The position numbers were made by a program, and so were the translations under genes. A DNA stretch of 64,000 bases, from assembly GCA_024752435.1 (NCBI GenBank), contig CP103037.1, positions 2,666,001-2,730,000 on the forward strand. Direction: 5' to 3'. The DNA comes from Allantophomopsis cytisporea. Taxonomy: Eukaryota > Ascomycota > Leotiomycetes > Phacidiales > Phacidiaceae. Below the pieces are notes generated by a model, which was given only the letters and a program-made list of their open reading frames with translations, did not search any database and was not told the origin of the DNA. Shown here piece by piece: positions 47,713 through 59,394 of this stretch (the stretch's first letter is position 1; each line of letters opens with the position of its first letter).

Positions 47713-49992
47713 TCATATCATAAAAGTCGAAGTTTCCAAGTTCCAATCAACTTCTTCAACCCAATTCAAGAAGTCATCGATATTAACAGGATTCTGATCA
47801 AGTTCCTCGTTGGAAGTCAACGGTATATTGGCCACCAGAACTCCTGGGGCTTCGTCTGTGTTAGACACACAGTGCTTTGGCTCAATGATCTCATCGAGGA
47901 TGCACGATAAGACGCGGCCAGCCCAACGGCAAGACTCCAAATTGACTTCCTGTCGTTCCACAGTTCTCTGCATACAGGAAATAAAGACGGACAGATTCCT
48001 TATGGCCTTTGATCGAGGAATTATATCGATTCCCGAATTATCTATTTTGTGCGTCTGGCCTGATTGCTTCAGGAGATCGACTGCTAGGATACTTGCGCCG
48101 GGCAATCCATAGTAAAGAATCTGTTAAGTATCAGCCGTTGATGTATTGAATTCCATGCTGAAGTCTTACAAGCCACGATAGATCTTTTTGGATAGCGAAG
48201 AAACGATCTGATAGAGATATAGCTTGCAGCACAGTGCAAAGTAGCGACATAGAAATCTCATAAAGGGTCTTCCTGGAGCATAAAGTATCCTTCACAAGCT
48301 TTCGATGCAATAGAAATCGGTTATACTGCTGGTCCATATATCCAATCATCATAACGTATCGCTTCGGCGGGGCAACGTGCTCGCACCGAGTAACCTCATT
48401 GTACTTTAATTGGTCTGGAACCTGATTCCATGCGATTTCATGTCTTGTAAGAATATCGCTGTTCGCACATTAGCAATAGACTTACGCTTGAGGAATCAAG
48501 ACTTACCGCGCTCGTTTGGCAGTGTCAGTCTGATTTGTCCCAAGATATATCTCTAGTACTTCTTCACGAAATTGACAAATAATCATTTTTACTCTTCTCC
48601 AAGTGGAATTCCGGAACCCACCATCCAAACCCCAACCATTGGCATCCACTTTTGATATTGCGGCCTGCAGTTCGTCATCCTCAAGTAGCAGAACCTCGTC
48701 GTTGATATCTATAGGTAGTACAATGACACAATATCTGCCCGAAATCCTAGGAGGCCGACCTAGAAGAGTGCTGATGGTTTTGTCAATGGAGAAAATCTGC
48801 GCAGCATACCTCCTGCGCAGCTCGTACTGGTAGAAGGGGGCAGCACCAGGGGCATCATCTGTATGTTTGACATCCTGGTGAAGACCAAGGGCAAAGAAGA
48901 TGCTAGAGAGATCTCCTACAGAGCGAAAAACTTGATAACCTATGCTTGTATTAGCAGATGCAACATAGAGTGTTCATGCCTCAGCTTACTCATATCGCCA
49001 TGCACGAGTGTATTCATACAAGTGTATGTGTAAAGAAGCCACAAGGTCTGGTGAGTGATTGACCTGCAAATTTGACAGAAAGAAACACAGTATTCAACAG
49101 CGTCGACAATGCGTCGAACAAGTTCTGCTCTTTCTGGGGTCAAGCCTCCAGGGGACGTGAAACTTCGTCCATTTGCATCATATTTGAGGGATACTCCAAC
49201 TAGGGCAAGAACGAAACCGATGACCTCCCATCTGAGGTTATTGCCAGTAAACAAAGTGTGATAGTCCTTGGCTCGTACGGAATTGAAAACCTTCATTGGT
49301 CTACAAGTATTTTCGAAAATGGTCATGACATCTTTTCTCCAATCTCTATTGCTCTGTTTGCTAGGGCAAGCTCCATGAAAGGTTTCTTCCAATGACGAGG
49401 CACAAGCCTTAATCATCGGACCAGGTATTAGCTGTGTATATGAAAGGTCATAGTATCTTTGGATAATGTCTTCCATATCAGGAATATCGGCCACCAATTT
49501 CAAAACATTTATACCAGCTACGATACGCTCCTCAGAGATTTGCACATCAGGGACATCCGAGTTCCCAAATATTTCCTGGCTGAAAATTCTCTCTGTATGC
49601 TGGTTAACGATGTCTCTATCATCATCGATAATGGCTGAGAAGCTCGTAGACCCCAGATATTCTGCATCAATTGCAGGAGAAGTCCGTGCAGCTAGTGGCG
49701 AATGCACAAGCTGTCTTGATTGTCCAGAGCTGTCCGAGACAGTGCCGGAAATGGAATGAGGAACCCGAGGTACAGGTGTTGCTCTTGGGGTGCGTAACAA
49801 TGGAGTTGATGGCTTGGAGGAGACTCTTGTTAATGGAGCTGGATGATAGATACATTTTTCTTCCATTCCACGTGCTATACATCTATCACATACAGGCGTC
49901 TTATGATCGCATCGGACCTTGGATTTTCGACAAGGTTCACATGACTGAGGTTTGCCATTGCGTCGGACTGACATAGAATTATGAGATGGCAT
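47713..49992 (-). CDS. Zn2Cys6 transcription factor with fungal TF domain
   Basis: Exons 49992-48990, 48939-48507, 48458-48170 and 48120-47713 (introns 48-50 nt) give 710 residues. The binuclear zinc cluster lies at residues about 18-47: C-EP-C-RKSKVR-C-DHKTPV-C-DR-C-IARGMEEK-C, with the last spacing of eight residues. A linker and the middle-homology domain follow, including FRSVGDLSSIFFALGLHQD and LLGRPPRISGRYC. The C-terminus is acidic (WVEEVDWNLETSTF), a likely activation region. A nuclear DNA-binding regulator; targets unknown. Confidence 0.9.
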
Positions 49993-50415
49993 CGTTCATG
50001 CAGCTTAGGTTCTCTTCTCGGAATCGCAAGTTATTATGTAAATGGAAAATGAATGTCCTCGGAGTTGGAGAGGTTTAATCAGTGTTCGGAATAGTCACGG
50101 AATAACGAGAGACCGATATAGTCGGCGCTTCCTCCGACATTCTAAGGACTCGGAAACTTCTCACAACTTGCTGCATAATTTGACCATGAGAGATTTCATT
50201 ATCTTTGAAAGTAACAATTACCAGAGTCAAAGGTGTGACCTCTCATTAAATTTTTCAGAATCCCAGGTATTTTCGTTTCTCGGTGTTTCCCTGGTTCTCC
50301 TTCCCCAAACTCCGAAACCCATAGTACCAAGTCCCAACCAGCAAGCCCAACAAGCCCAGCAAACCCAGCGAACAGTCAATCGCATCTCCTTGAGTCCACC
50401 ACATAAGAAAGTTCT

Positions 50416-50634
50416 TTATTTCGTTGTAAAATATGCCATCAATGCGTCTGGGTTGATTCCCTCTTGCTTAGATTTGTTTTTGTTGCGCTGCATTTGCTTG
50501 TGATCTTTTGATGTATCGGCCTCTTTGATAACCTGGATTGTATCGCTGCTCGTGTCGTAGGGATATTTTTGTGTATAGAGGGTGCCAGCCTTAGGATTTG
50601 TGGATGAACGCTTGGTCTTCAATAGTGAAAACAT
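50416..50634 (-). CDS. Small hypothetical protein (72 aa), doubtful
   Basis: An ATG-initiated frame with hydrophilic, Lys-rich content (SLLKTKRSSTNPKAG, NKNKSKQEGINPDALM). No signal peptide, membrane helix or known domain. It may be a remnant or chance; the only support is its length and an ATG start. Confidence 0.25.
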   Translation of the reverse strand: MFSLLKTKRSSTNPKAGTLYTQKYPYDTSSDTIQVIKEADTSKDHKQMQRNKNKSKQEGINPDALMAYFTTK

Positions 50635-51433
50635 TGTGATATTAGGTTGGTGAACAGGGCTGATAAGGGTAGATTGATATTTTAGTTTTATTCGTGATAA
50701 CTATTCACGGTTATCAGCTTTGCTTGCTATCATAGATTGTATGAGGTGCGTACCAGATAGTATGGAAGCTTCTTGATTTTCGAATAGCAGTGGAAGATCG
50801 CGTAGATTGGGCAGTTTATTTCTGGTACTCGAGATGATGATAACTATTTTCATCCATGTCAGATCTTCTTGACCTATATATACTATACGTTCTTCAAAAA
50901 TTCCATTCCGAAGTGCCATCAATTTACGGAGTGAAGTTGAAATGCGCAGTGTTGAGTCGGAGTTCAAAGTTTCATCATATGTGACTGCTCTATTCTAGGT
51001 TGGTGTCAGCTTCATTCAGTACACACTGATGAATCTCGTGCTCCAGTGATGATGGCTGGGTGTTTGTCTATTCCGAGCTCCGAGTCACGTGGTCGACGCC
51101 ATCGGAATAAAACATGAAGTAGGTAGTAAGCTATGACTCAAAGCTACTTCGAAATTGATCCTGACTCCGATGAATCACACGATTTATGCTCGATGAACAT
51201 CTACTTGACTGATTATAAAAGCCGATTCCGAGGTTTCCCAGAGACTACGGAGCAAAAAGACAGTATGAATGAAAGCTGTATCCAACTTCAGGAACTGCTG
51301 TGACGGTGGTCGATTACGAGAAAGGAACAGGTGAAATTTGAATCGTCTACTTCTGCCATGTAATATCAGATAAGATTAGATCTCAACTCAAATGTACACC
51401 CCACATGCGCCACATGAAGTTAAAAGAAAATGC

Positions 51434-51438
51434 AAAAA
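51434..51438 (-). terminator. Pol III terminator of tRNA-Cys
   Basis: On the minus strand TTTTT occurs 9 nt after the tRNA 3' end. Confidence 0.7.
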
Positions 51439-51446
51439 TTCATTTT

Positions 51447-51518
51447 AGCTCCCTGACCGGTTCGAACGATCGACCTGAAGATCTGCAATCTTCCGCTCTA
51501 CCACTGAGCTAAAGGAGC
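51447..51518 (-). tRNA. tRNA-Cys(GCA)
   Basis: Minus-strand cloverleaf of 72 nt: acceptor GCTCCTT pairs with AGGGAGC (one T-G pair), discriminator T as in Cys tRNAs, D-arm AGCTCAGTGGTAGAGC, anticodon stem GGAAGA/TCTTC with loop TTGCAGA (GCA), T-arm with GTTCGAACC. No intron. Confidence 0.96.
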
Positions 51519-51911
51519 CAATGAATAAAGAATTAATGCGTTATTTGCAGATATATATGATATGCATAATATATAGAATATAAGTAGATAGCAAAAAGAC
51601 AACAAAGAAGTCTTAGATAGATACTCTCAGTTTTGGTGCTTACTATTCTAGCTTTAGCACCTACCTAGGTGAGTAATCAAAGGCATATTCGTGTTTTTCA
51701 TAGTCCATAATTAAGCTTTGAATTTACCTCTTACGCTCCCATATGGTCTGGCATTGGTCGATGCTGCTTGACGGTGAACCTCAAGAAACCTAGGTACCAA
51801 TTGATAGCTAGGGACGCGTGTCCTACGTAACTACCTACCTAAGTGACGCTTCCTGCCACGATATAATAATATCCATCACGCAAGAATATCCTCACGCAAG
51901 ACTTAATAATT
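51519..51911. other. AT-rich flank, no gene seen
   Basis: Repetitive TATAT and CTACCTAGGT-like short motifs; no coding region. Confidence 0.4.
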
Positions 51912-52372
51912 ATGTCGAACTCAGCCATTCCATCTGTTGCTGAGATCCAAGCCGCAACGGAATAGCTTAGTCTTTCTGACGCTTCTGCAAAAGTAGTACG
52001 TGTTGGCAATTTTGGGAGCCTTTGAGAGATCCCTTGGTATCAGGCCCGTCTCAAAACGAAGAAAATTTCAATAAAGATATCCTATGGCGGCTCCAGCAGA
52101 CAGAGGCTCCGGCCTATATTTCATTTCTACGGACCTTGATTGCTACAACATTACAAGATCATCATACTGTCTTCACGCATGGCGATCTGCAACCGAAGAA
52201 CATTATGGTTAATAGAATAGGTACAAAAGAAGACGGCAATAGTATATTTGAGATCAAAATTCTATATTGGGAAATTTTGGGTTGGTATCCAGAGTATTGG
52301 GAATTCGATTGGAGTTACACTACGGGCTTCTTATACCGTTTTATCTTTGTCTGTATGCCATATTCTGGATAA
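51912..52372 (+). pseudogene. APH/choline-kinase-like phosphotransferase remnant
   Basis: An ATG at 51912 opens MSNSAIPSVAEIQAATE, then a TAG at 51963-51965, then LSLSDASAKVVRVGNFGSL in the same phase. A different frame from 52022 carries LWRLQQTEAPAYISFLRTL, the Brenner-type catalytic loop VFTHGDLQPKNIMV and LGWYPEYWEF, all typical of fungal aminoglycoside-phosphotransferase-like proteins. Most of the ATP-binding N-lobe is missing between them, and the metal-binding Asp normally in IIDWE is Tyr (ILYWE). The gene is therefore broken by a stop, a deletion with frame change and a lost active-site residue. It sits in AT-rich sequence. Confidence 0.75.
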
Positions 52373-52697
52373 CAAGTCATTTCAATTATTTGAAATGTAG
52401 TTGCATGCCTCTTCTAAGTATACAACGCTCTAAGGTTTGTTACAGCCATCTAGGTCGCATTGGCCTTCTAAATATAGTTAATGGTTACCCCTTTTTACAT
52501 TGTATCGTTTACAACGGTGTATTATCAATTCGAATTGGAAGTACTAGTACTGTCCAACTATCTAAAGTCTCTTCCGAACCACTTGATCTTCTCAGTTTCC
52601 TATACTTCGTTTAGCAATAACCAGAAAGAAAACCCCAAAAGCGTATCGCTGATTCCGACGTATGCAACAAATATGTTGCTAGGTAGATCCTTAACAC
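52373..52697. other. Intergenic, no gene seen
   Basis: 325 bp between two pseudogenes, AT-rich with no recognised content. Confidence 0.4.
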
Positions 52698-53705
52698 TCA
52701 TTCTTTTGTACTTTCCCAGATATCATGAATACCTGCACAGGCTTTGTCACTAAGGGGCCCATTCCCGATCCCTTTTAATGTCTCCTCTAGTTGTTCCGGG
52801 CTGCTTGCGCCAATGATTTGTGCATCGCCATTCCCTCGATTCAACACCGAGTGATAGGCAACCCATCGATAAGCCAGCTCAGCTCCACTCACCCCTTCAC
52901 CTTCCGCAACGGCATTCCACTTAGCCAGTATCTCCAGGAACTTAGGGTTGCCAACATAAGGCCGACAAGTCGCAGAGACAAGCGCGATATTACGTGCCAT
53001 CTCCTTAGCTTGTGCCACTGTCTTGCCGAGAAAGCCTCCAGCCGAAGGTCCGTATGCGTAGAAAGATATACCTAATCTATGTAGGGTCGGGAGGAAGTCC
53101 CTTTCTTTATGCCGATTTAAGGGGTTATAACTACCTTGGTACACCGTAGGGAGAGGATAGTCCTTTTCGACGCAGTGATCATATATGGCTTCAACTTGCG
53201 AAGGCCGGGAATCCAGAGAGCCCAAATCGACAGAATACACCACGTGTATATACGTCGTTCACTGCGGAGAGAGTTTCAGAAATAGGTGCTGTAGGGTCTG
53301 GCCTGTGGAGGTAAAATATGTCAATCTTGAAGTTAGAGTTAGCATATATTATTCGGACTAATCCTTATTTTCTAATAAGAATCGAAGGGACCACACCAGG
53401 TTGACTCCCAGATTCTGGATACTATCCTCAGCAGATTTTGTGATCTGGTCTTTCGTGGCCCATGCTATACCGGGTTCATTCTATGGTGGGCTCCATTTTG
53501 TGTCGATGCTGAATCTATTTCCTGCCTGTACCTGGCCAATCGTAGCTTCGGAATTGCCATAACTCTGCGCTGTGTCAATAGTGGTAACGCTGTAAGCAGC
53601 TAAGATGTCAAAGAATGTCTCAAGGCGGTTTTCTGGCATAAACACCTGTCTATTGCCGATTCGAGTTCCATCGAATACTGTAGCTATTGGTTGACGTTGT
53701 GACAT
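52698..53705 (-). pseudogene. Aldo-keto reductase (AKR7-like) with stop and frameshift
   Basis: From ATG 53705 the chain reads FDGTRIGNRQ, TIDTAQSYGNSEATIGQ (the catalytic Asp/Tyr region) and FSIDTKWSPP, then a TAG (53481-53483) followed in phase by NEPGIAWATKDQITKSAEDS. An intron of about 80 nt (roughly 53389-53310) joins NLGVN to IDIFYLHRPDP with the catalytic His. Near 53200 one extra T shifts the frame between CRFGLSGFPA and SQVEAIYDHC; the rest (LPTVYQGSYNPL, GISFYAYGPSAGGFLG, DAQIIGASSPEQLEETL) runs to 52698. The closest known type is the aflatoxin-aldehyde reductase group, NADPH-dependent cytosolic reductases. Two disabling changes make an error less likely than true loss. It faces an intact Zn2Cys6 gene. 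Confidence 0.8.
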
Positions 53706-53971
53706 TGGTATGTCTAGAGTCGTGAATGGCGAATTTATAGTGAGTTGAAGCGAATCGGACTCTAAGCTTCTATTTCCAAGAGCTATTCTTATTAAGTCAT
53801 GCGCGGGGAAAGAATTACGATAAGGATAAATTAGTTGGGTAAAAGGAAGTGCCGACATGTGAGCCCAGCACACACGAAGTAAGCGACATTTCCTATTATT
53901 GTATTACTAATCTAATTCATTTACATACAATTGCATGTATTGTTTTATTTGAACCAGTATCCTATACTGAT
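53706..53971. promoter_or_regulatory. Shared divergent promoter, reductase pseudogene and Zn2Cys6 gene
   Basis: 266 bp between the two start codons, AT-rich. Such pairing often marks a regulator with its target, but here the target is disabled. No specific operator identified. Confidence 0.45.
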
Positions 53972-55829
53972 ATGATAAGTGAGAGAACAAACCTCGAGCT
54001 CATAGACTGTCCAATGTACAAAGCAGTCCCTCCACGACCGAAGAAAACGGATATTGTCCGATCGCGCAATGGATGTAAAGGTTGTCGCGAGAGGCGTACC
54101 AAAGTTTGTTTCTCCATAGAATTACAGAGTGACTGGTATCAATAGCTAATGCTAAAAAAAGTGCGACGAGATAAAGCCTACCTGTGGAACATGTGCGAGA
54201 CTTGGCAGAGTTTGTGAAAACGTCAAAGCAGAGTTCAAATTTCGCGTTGTGACAGTTCCGGCTTCGAGAACAGCAGCCCAAGTACCGCACGGCGATGATA
54301 CTAGATCTGCTAATAAAAAAGCAACAGAAGTCGACTCGAACTCCGTTTCAGATACGCAAATACGTAATCAAAACACATCAAAAGACTTACTGAGTCCTAG
54401 TCTTATTATCAACAAGTCTCTGCAACATTCAGATTTAAGTGTTTTCTATTTTACTTATTGGGAAGACTACTGCTTGCCGGCTTTGCACCCGGTATTTGGT
54501 TCAATTTCGCAGCTTATCGACAAGTTTCCAGCATTGAGAGATGGCACTCTTGCCTTATCCTCATGTAATTTCAGCCGGATGCATGCAGAACAGAGAATGG
54601 CTACACCAACAAGTTTAATGGGAGATTTTAGTCCAAATATCACCCATCAGACTAGAAGCCAACTGTATTATTCGTCAGCCATCAAGCAATTCATTTCACT
54701 ATGCCAGAATGATTGCATACAAAATCCAACGACGATCTTGATGTTGCTGATTCTGTTCGCCTACATTGAGTCATCAATGGGTAATTTTCAGGGGTTTTAT
54801 TGCCATGTGCGAGGGTTTTCAACATTTCTGGAGAACAAACTCCGCGAAAGAACAAGCAATTCTTTTCTCAAAGCTCTATTAACCGCCTGGTTGCAAACGC
54901 AGTTTGTGGTCTGGTGGGCAAGGACCTATTTCAGCTCACTAGATGTACAACGACAACAGCCGTCGATCCATCTACCAAGAGCCCTTCAAGGGAGCTATGA
55001 ACTCCTTCATGAACGACGCGTTACTGTTTTGCATATAATGTGCGAGTCCCATAGACTCAACTTCAGGGAGGCGCTCAAATATTGGAGTCTCCACGACAAG
55101 TCTGCAATCGGCGAAGACGACGTTGACACAGTGTCAGCACTGTTGGCCGAAGAGTCTCAGAGACTTGAAAAATGGCTATGCCATCTCCCATCGTTGGAAC
55201 AGCCGATTGAGAATGATGATCAGGAAACAAATTATCAAAAAAGTGAAAATATCACGCCGCTCCACTTCCACTCACATGATGCAGCCCTCAATTATTCATA
55301 TTATGTGGTATCCCGTATCATGCAGTGTACCGGATTCTTGTATCAACTGGAAACTCAAGATCCTCAACACCTCGGTCATGAATGCCACCAAGAAGAGCTC
55401 TGGGCCCGGAAACTTCTCAGAATCGCAAAAGGAATTGATATGCAAAAATCCATCAGCAAGAACAGCTATACCATTGGATTCTCAGGTTTACTACTGGCGG
55501 CGCTACTTCGATGCCAAGATCTGTCGCTAGGATTATGGATTGAAAATTGGATGCAGATGCTTGAAAACAAGCATCCAACTGAAGAAGGAAGTTTTCCAGT
55601 ATATCAAAGTTTGGGTGTCGTTAGGGCTATCAATCGACTTAGAAGAATGGGTGGTGATGTATTTGGAGTTTCTCAACCTATCGATGATGGAGGCGGAACT
55701 CCGAAATTCAGTGCATACAACAGTCAGGCGATTTACGCACTATTATTCCATGGGAAATGGAGGTCTTCAGGAGAGCTTTTCTCGACGCATGTACCGATTG
55801 AGAGAGTTGAGAATATTTCGGAGACTTAA
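53972..55829 (+). CDS. Zn2Cys6 transcription factor
   Basis: Exons 53972-54103 and 54162-55829 (intron 58 nt) give 599 residues. The intron splits the zinc cluster: NGCKGCRERRTK from exon 1 and CDEIKPTCGTCARLGRVCEN from exon 2 form C-x2-C-x6-C-x6-C-x2-C-x6-C. The remainder resembles the fungal-specific TF domain of type II (YWEDYCLPALHPVFGSISQL, FPALRDGTLALSSCNFSRM), which is about 450 residues and lies C-terminal. Met at 54014 is an alternative start. Nuclear regulator, targets unknown. The frame is intact although its divergent neighbour is broken. Confidence 0.88.
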
Positions 55830-55895
55830 GAAATTCAAGCAAGCTCTTATGCATAGAGGGATACTATCTCTGGTCTAGCTTTATGGCTGTGTTTC

Positions 55896-56669
55896 TCATC
55901 CCTTTACTTCCTTCTTGAGATCATGCAAATACCCACGCTCTTCAACCAATGCCGAGATGGCGTCTCCAGTTTCACCTCCTAACTTAGCAAAGCCCTCAAC
56001 CACACCAGTTCTATCACCTTTTCCTAACTCCTGGCTCATCTTGAATCTGCCCTCAATCTTGTTGATACGAATCTCTATGCCAACAATATTCCTCTGCTTG
56101 AATTCGAGGTAACGTTCCGGAGCATCAGTGACTTTCCATGGTTGTGGCCGGTCGGCGCCTGTAAACCCCATAATCGATTGTTCGGTATGTTCAGAGAGGT
56201 CGTGAAGTTGTTTGGCTAGGAATGTGCTGGCCTCCGGAGTCTTGGAATCGTAGTAAAGGGACAGTTTTCCATAGATCTGAACTGCACAGTAGTTCCACGT
56301 GGGTACAACTTTCCCCGTGTCCGGCTTGGTTTCCACATAGAATTTTGGAGTCACATAGTGATCGTGTTTTCCATTGAACACCACCAAGACATCGTCATCA
56401 AGTTCCAAACAATTTGGCGGCTTACTGTCGACGGCCTCGATCATCGCCTTAACCTGGGGGTTCTGTTTCGCAATATGGGCGCGTAATCGTCCATGAGCTG
56501 ACCCGTCGGACTTGTCTGGTTGATCAACTACGAATGGAACATGGGTGGACTGTAGGAAATCGTGCTGAGAGGACTTAATTCCAGTCGTTAGGATTCCTAA
56601 GGGGTTTTCGCGGATGAATTGGAGCAGCACGGCCTTGTCTTCCTCTGCATGAACACTGGGAATATACAT
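55896..56669 (-). CDS. PaiB-like FMN-binding split-barrel protein
   Basis: Single exon, 257 residues, matching the FMN_bind_2/PaiB family length. Visible family blocks are MYIPSVHAEEDKAVLLQFI, NPLGILTTG, STHVPFVVD, LRAHIAKQNPQ, VLVVFNGKHDHYVTPKFY, VVPTWNYCAVQIYGKL and KVTDAPERYLEFKQRNIVGI. Bacterial relatives are called transcriptional regulators, but the split-barrel fold binds flavin; in fungi a cytosolic flavin or stress role is a guess. It converges on the Zn2Cys6 gene with a 66-bp gap between stop codons. Confidence 0.9.
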   Translation of the reverse strand: MYIPSVHAEEDKAVLLQFIRENPLGILTTGIKSSQHDFLQSTHVPFVVDQPDKSDGSAHGRLRAHIAKQNPQVKAMIEAVDSKPPNCLELDDDVLVVFNGKHDHYVTPKFYVETKPDTGKVVPTWNYCAVQIYGKLSLYYDSKTPEASTFLAKQLHDLSEHTEQSIMGFTGADRPQPWKVTDAPERYLEFKQRNIVGIEIRINKIEGRFKMSQELGKGDRTGVVEGFAKLGGETGDAISALVEERGYLHDLKKEVKG

Positions 56670-57525
56670 TTTGGATTTTGAATCAAATCAAGAAAGGTCG
56701 AGTATATCGAGTATACCAGGAATATGGGATAAATCAAGGCCTGAAGGAGCATCTAGATAACTATATATAGGAGTGGGAGCAACTCTTTGCCATTGAAAAG
56801 CACTGACAATAGATCCAGGAAGATAAGATAAATCCCATCTTCGAATTGATCAACGCGCATTAGTAATGAGTCATGCATATTCGAAGCCTCTGAGCATATT
56901 GATAGAACGGGTGATAGACGTAAAAATTGCAACAATGCGTTCGCCATCCCTGAATAAAATACAGTCTAACCATATACAGTTAGCATCGCTCACGCGGACT
57001 CAATGCGGTATAGAGCGTTAAACGCCGACATGCGCACAACAGGTATCATGGAGGATCCAACTGTCGCTCTTGCAAGCCAAGTAAGGAAAGATTTCCACAA
57101 GAAGTATCAACATTCAACCTGTGTCACGATCGTTGTACATATTGATAAGCATCTACATATCGGTGATTACTGAGAGCTGTGGATCAGGACACCAAGATTC
57201 GGCAAACGTCAACCTTGATAACCAATGTTATTATAATGGTACGGGAAAGTCCACACTTTGCTGGAAATGAGTCTTACTGTTTACGGTACACGGGAGCGAT
57301 GAGCCTATGAGAATAATCAATCTATGTTGCGATCTATGTCGAAATGGTAACATGAATAGATAGCTTTGAAGGGCTTTAACTTCAAGTCTCAACATGATTT
57401 AGTACCAAGGTCGCTGCAAAAAACGATTTAAAGAGCCGTCACCTCGTTCATGTTAGAAAACTATCCGTCTTTATACCGGACAAGCTATTCTTTTTTCTTT
57501 CTTCGAAAATACATTTTCATCAGCT
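56670..57525. other. Intergenic, no gene seen
   Basis: 856 bp divergent region between the PaiB-like and amidotransferase genes. No gene; a CT-rich tract (TTCTTTTTTCTTTCTTCG) directly before the amidotransferase start is typical of a fungal transcription start region. Confidence 0.45.
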
Positions 57526-58356
57526 ATGGGTTCTATACCAGCTTTACGCATTGCAGTACTTATCAACACGCCTCCTGGGGATGAGTTTTGGAACGATGTG
57601 AGGCAATCATATAGCGATGTTTTCGAAATCATCGCTCCGGGAGCTCAGGTTGACTTCTACGACCCCGTTTTCAATCGCGAATACCCCAAGCCTCAGAACT
57701 ATGACCTGATTGCGCTTAGTGGGGGAAAAGCAGATGCGTCCTCATCGGACCCTTGGGTGCTGGAAGTGTTGAAGTATATTCGTACGATCTCGCAAGAAAG
57801 CCATACAACAAAACTTCTGGGCATCTGCTGGGGTCATCAAGCAGTTGCAAGAGCATTTGGTGGAAAAGTTGCAGCTGTTTCTAGTGGTCCAATTGTATTT
57901 CAATCTCAGTACGGTCATATCCAAATCTCAGCTAACATTGTGAATAGGCGGCTATCGAGGACATCCCGCTGACAGATGCGGGAAAGAAATTTTTCACATT
58001 TGCTAATGAAGTGGGGTCATATGTAAGTTAATATATCGATATCCACAATTTCGAAACTAACTTGACATTAGAGAGCGCCTAAATTCCATGTTCGCGAAGT
58101 AGCAGAACCTGCCCCTGGCTTCGTACACTTGGCCCACAATCACGAGAGCTTCTTAAATGAAGCAAACACAATCCTCTCGTTTCAAGCTCATCCCGAAATG
58201 CAGAGATCTCTGGTCAAAAAGATGCTCTTAGAAGAAGATAAAGTCTACAATGGGAAGTACTCCACGGAAGAATTGGAGCGGGAGGTTCAGAAGTTGGATC
58301 AGCCACTGGATGGTATAACTTTGTTGAAACGAGTCATCCAGTGGGTAAATGAGTGA
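57526..58356 (+). CDS. Class I glutamine amidotransferase-like protein
   Basis: Exons 57526-57894, 57948-58022 and 58072-58356 (introns 53 and 49 nt) encode 242 residues. The triad of class I amidotransferases is present: nucleophile Cys in LLGICWGHQAVARAFGG and the His-x-Glu in LSFQAHPEM. This stand-alone domain resembles GMP-synthase-type amidotransferases and yeast YLR126c-like proteins that may hydrolyse gamma-glutamyl bonds in the cytosol. The second exon (75 nt) carries IEDIPLTDAGKKFF. Substrate not known. Confidence 0.92.
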
Positions 58357-59394
58357 ATGACAAGCTTCGATTTAACTGCTTAGCCTAATCATATAGAATT
58401 AGAGAACATGTATTCCTTCTATTTTTTCTTTAATAGCGACAATGCAGTATCCCCATACAAAATGTTACATATCTCTTCCGTCAACCTCGATGTCGCTCTG
58501 TTGACGCTTGGAATGAGTATAGCAAAGCGTTTGCCACTACCTATCTTGCAGAACAGACTGCTGGAGGTTTTGCATATAAATATAATCACGATAACTCATC
58601 AGAGAATGATCTGAACAATCGATTTAAATGATATGCTCTCAGAAGTGTTTAACGATCCATGTCAAATAGAACTGAAATCACTTGCGTATACTATTTTTTT
58701 TTAGCATAATAGTAACATAAGGACAGCATATAAGCCCTTGTAACACATTAAATGATGCTATATATAGGAGAGAAGTGGTAGGCTATAACTTTTATTGCAT
58801 TTAGATCAACAAAACTAAAAGCCTCCTTAACCCCCAAGTACTTTGGCACTTCTTCTCTCGCCTTTGAATCTAGAATATAAAAGATATACACATCATTTCA
58901 GTGTAAATTATGAAGGGGAATACCCTTTCATCGCTATTGCTATCACAGAAGATGCCTCCTTGAGCTCTTCTGCTGTCTCGACACCCACCACCAAAAATGT
59001 GTAAATATCACAACAACGAACAACAAAAAGTGCAAAAACATACAACAGTAGGGATTCGCTGGTGGTCACCCACCCAACTACTAGTCTACCGATCTGAGGT
59101 TTATGTATGGCAGAGCGGACGGGATGCCCAGTTCTCCTCAGTCTGTGGTCGTATGTGCTATAACGACAGATATTACATAATATATCCAAAGATGACAAAC
59201 TATGACAATGCAAGAAAACATCAATCAGTCCAAGCCCGCTGGACCCCTCCTTTAGTCCATGATCCCATCATCCCAGTGCGTTTATATTGGCAGCCGCATA
59301 TATGTCCGATCGCCAAACTTGATCTGCAAATGACCTAATCTAGAATCTGTGTGGGTAACCACGAGCTCGCCAAACAAAGTCTAGCATTCACATA
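58357..59394. other. Intergenic, no gene seen
   Basis: 1 kb, AT-rich in its first half. The open frames present have no recognisable content. Confidence 0.4.

Larger units (their letters stand above)
49993..51446. other. Intergenic, mostly no gene
   Basis: 1.45 kb between the regulator start and tRNA-Cys. It contains one small ATG frame listed separately and a short Gln-like CAGCAAGCCCAACAAGCCC run near 50338. Another minus-strand frame at 50701-50967 (no ATG at its 5' end) has no recognisable motif. Confidence 0.4.
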
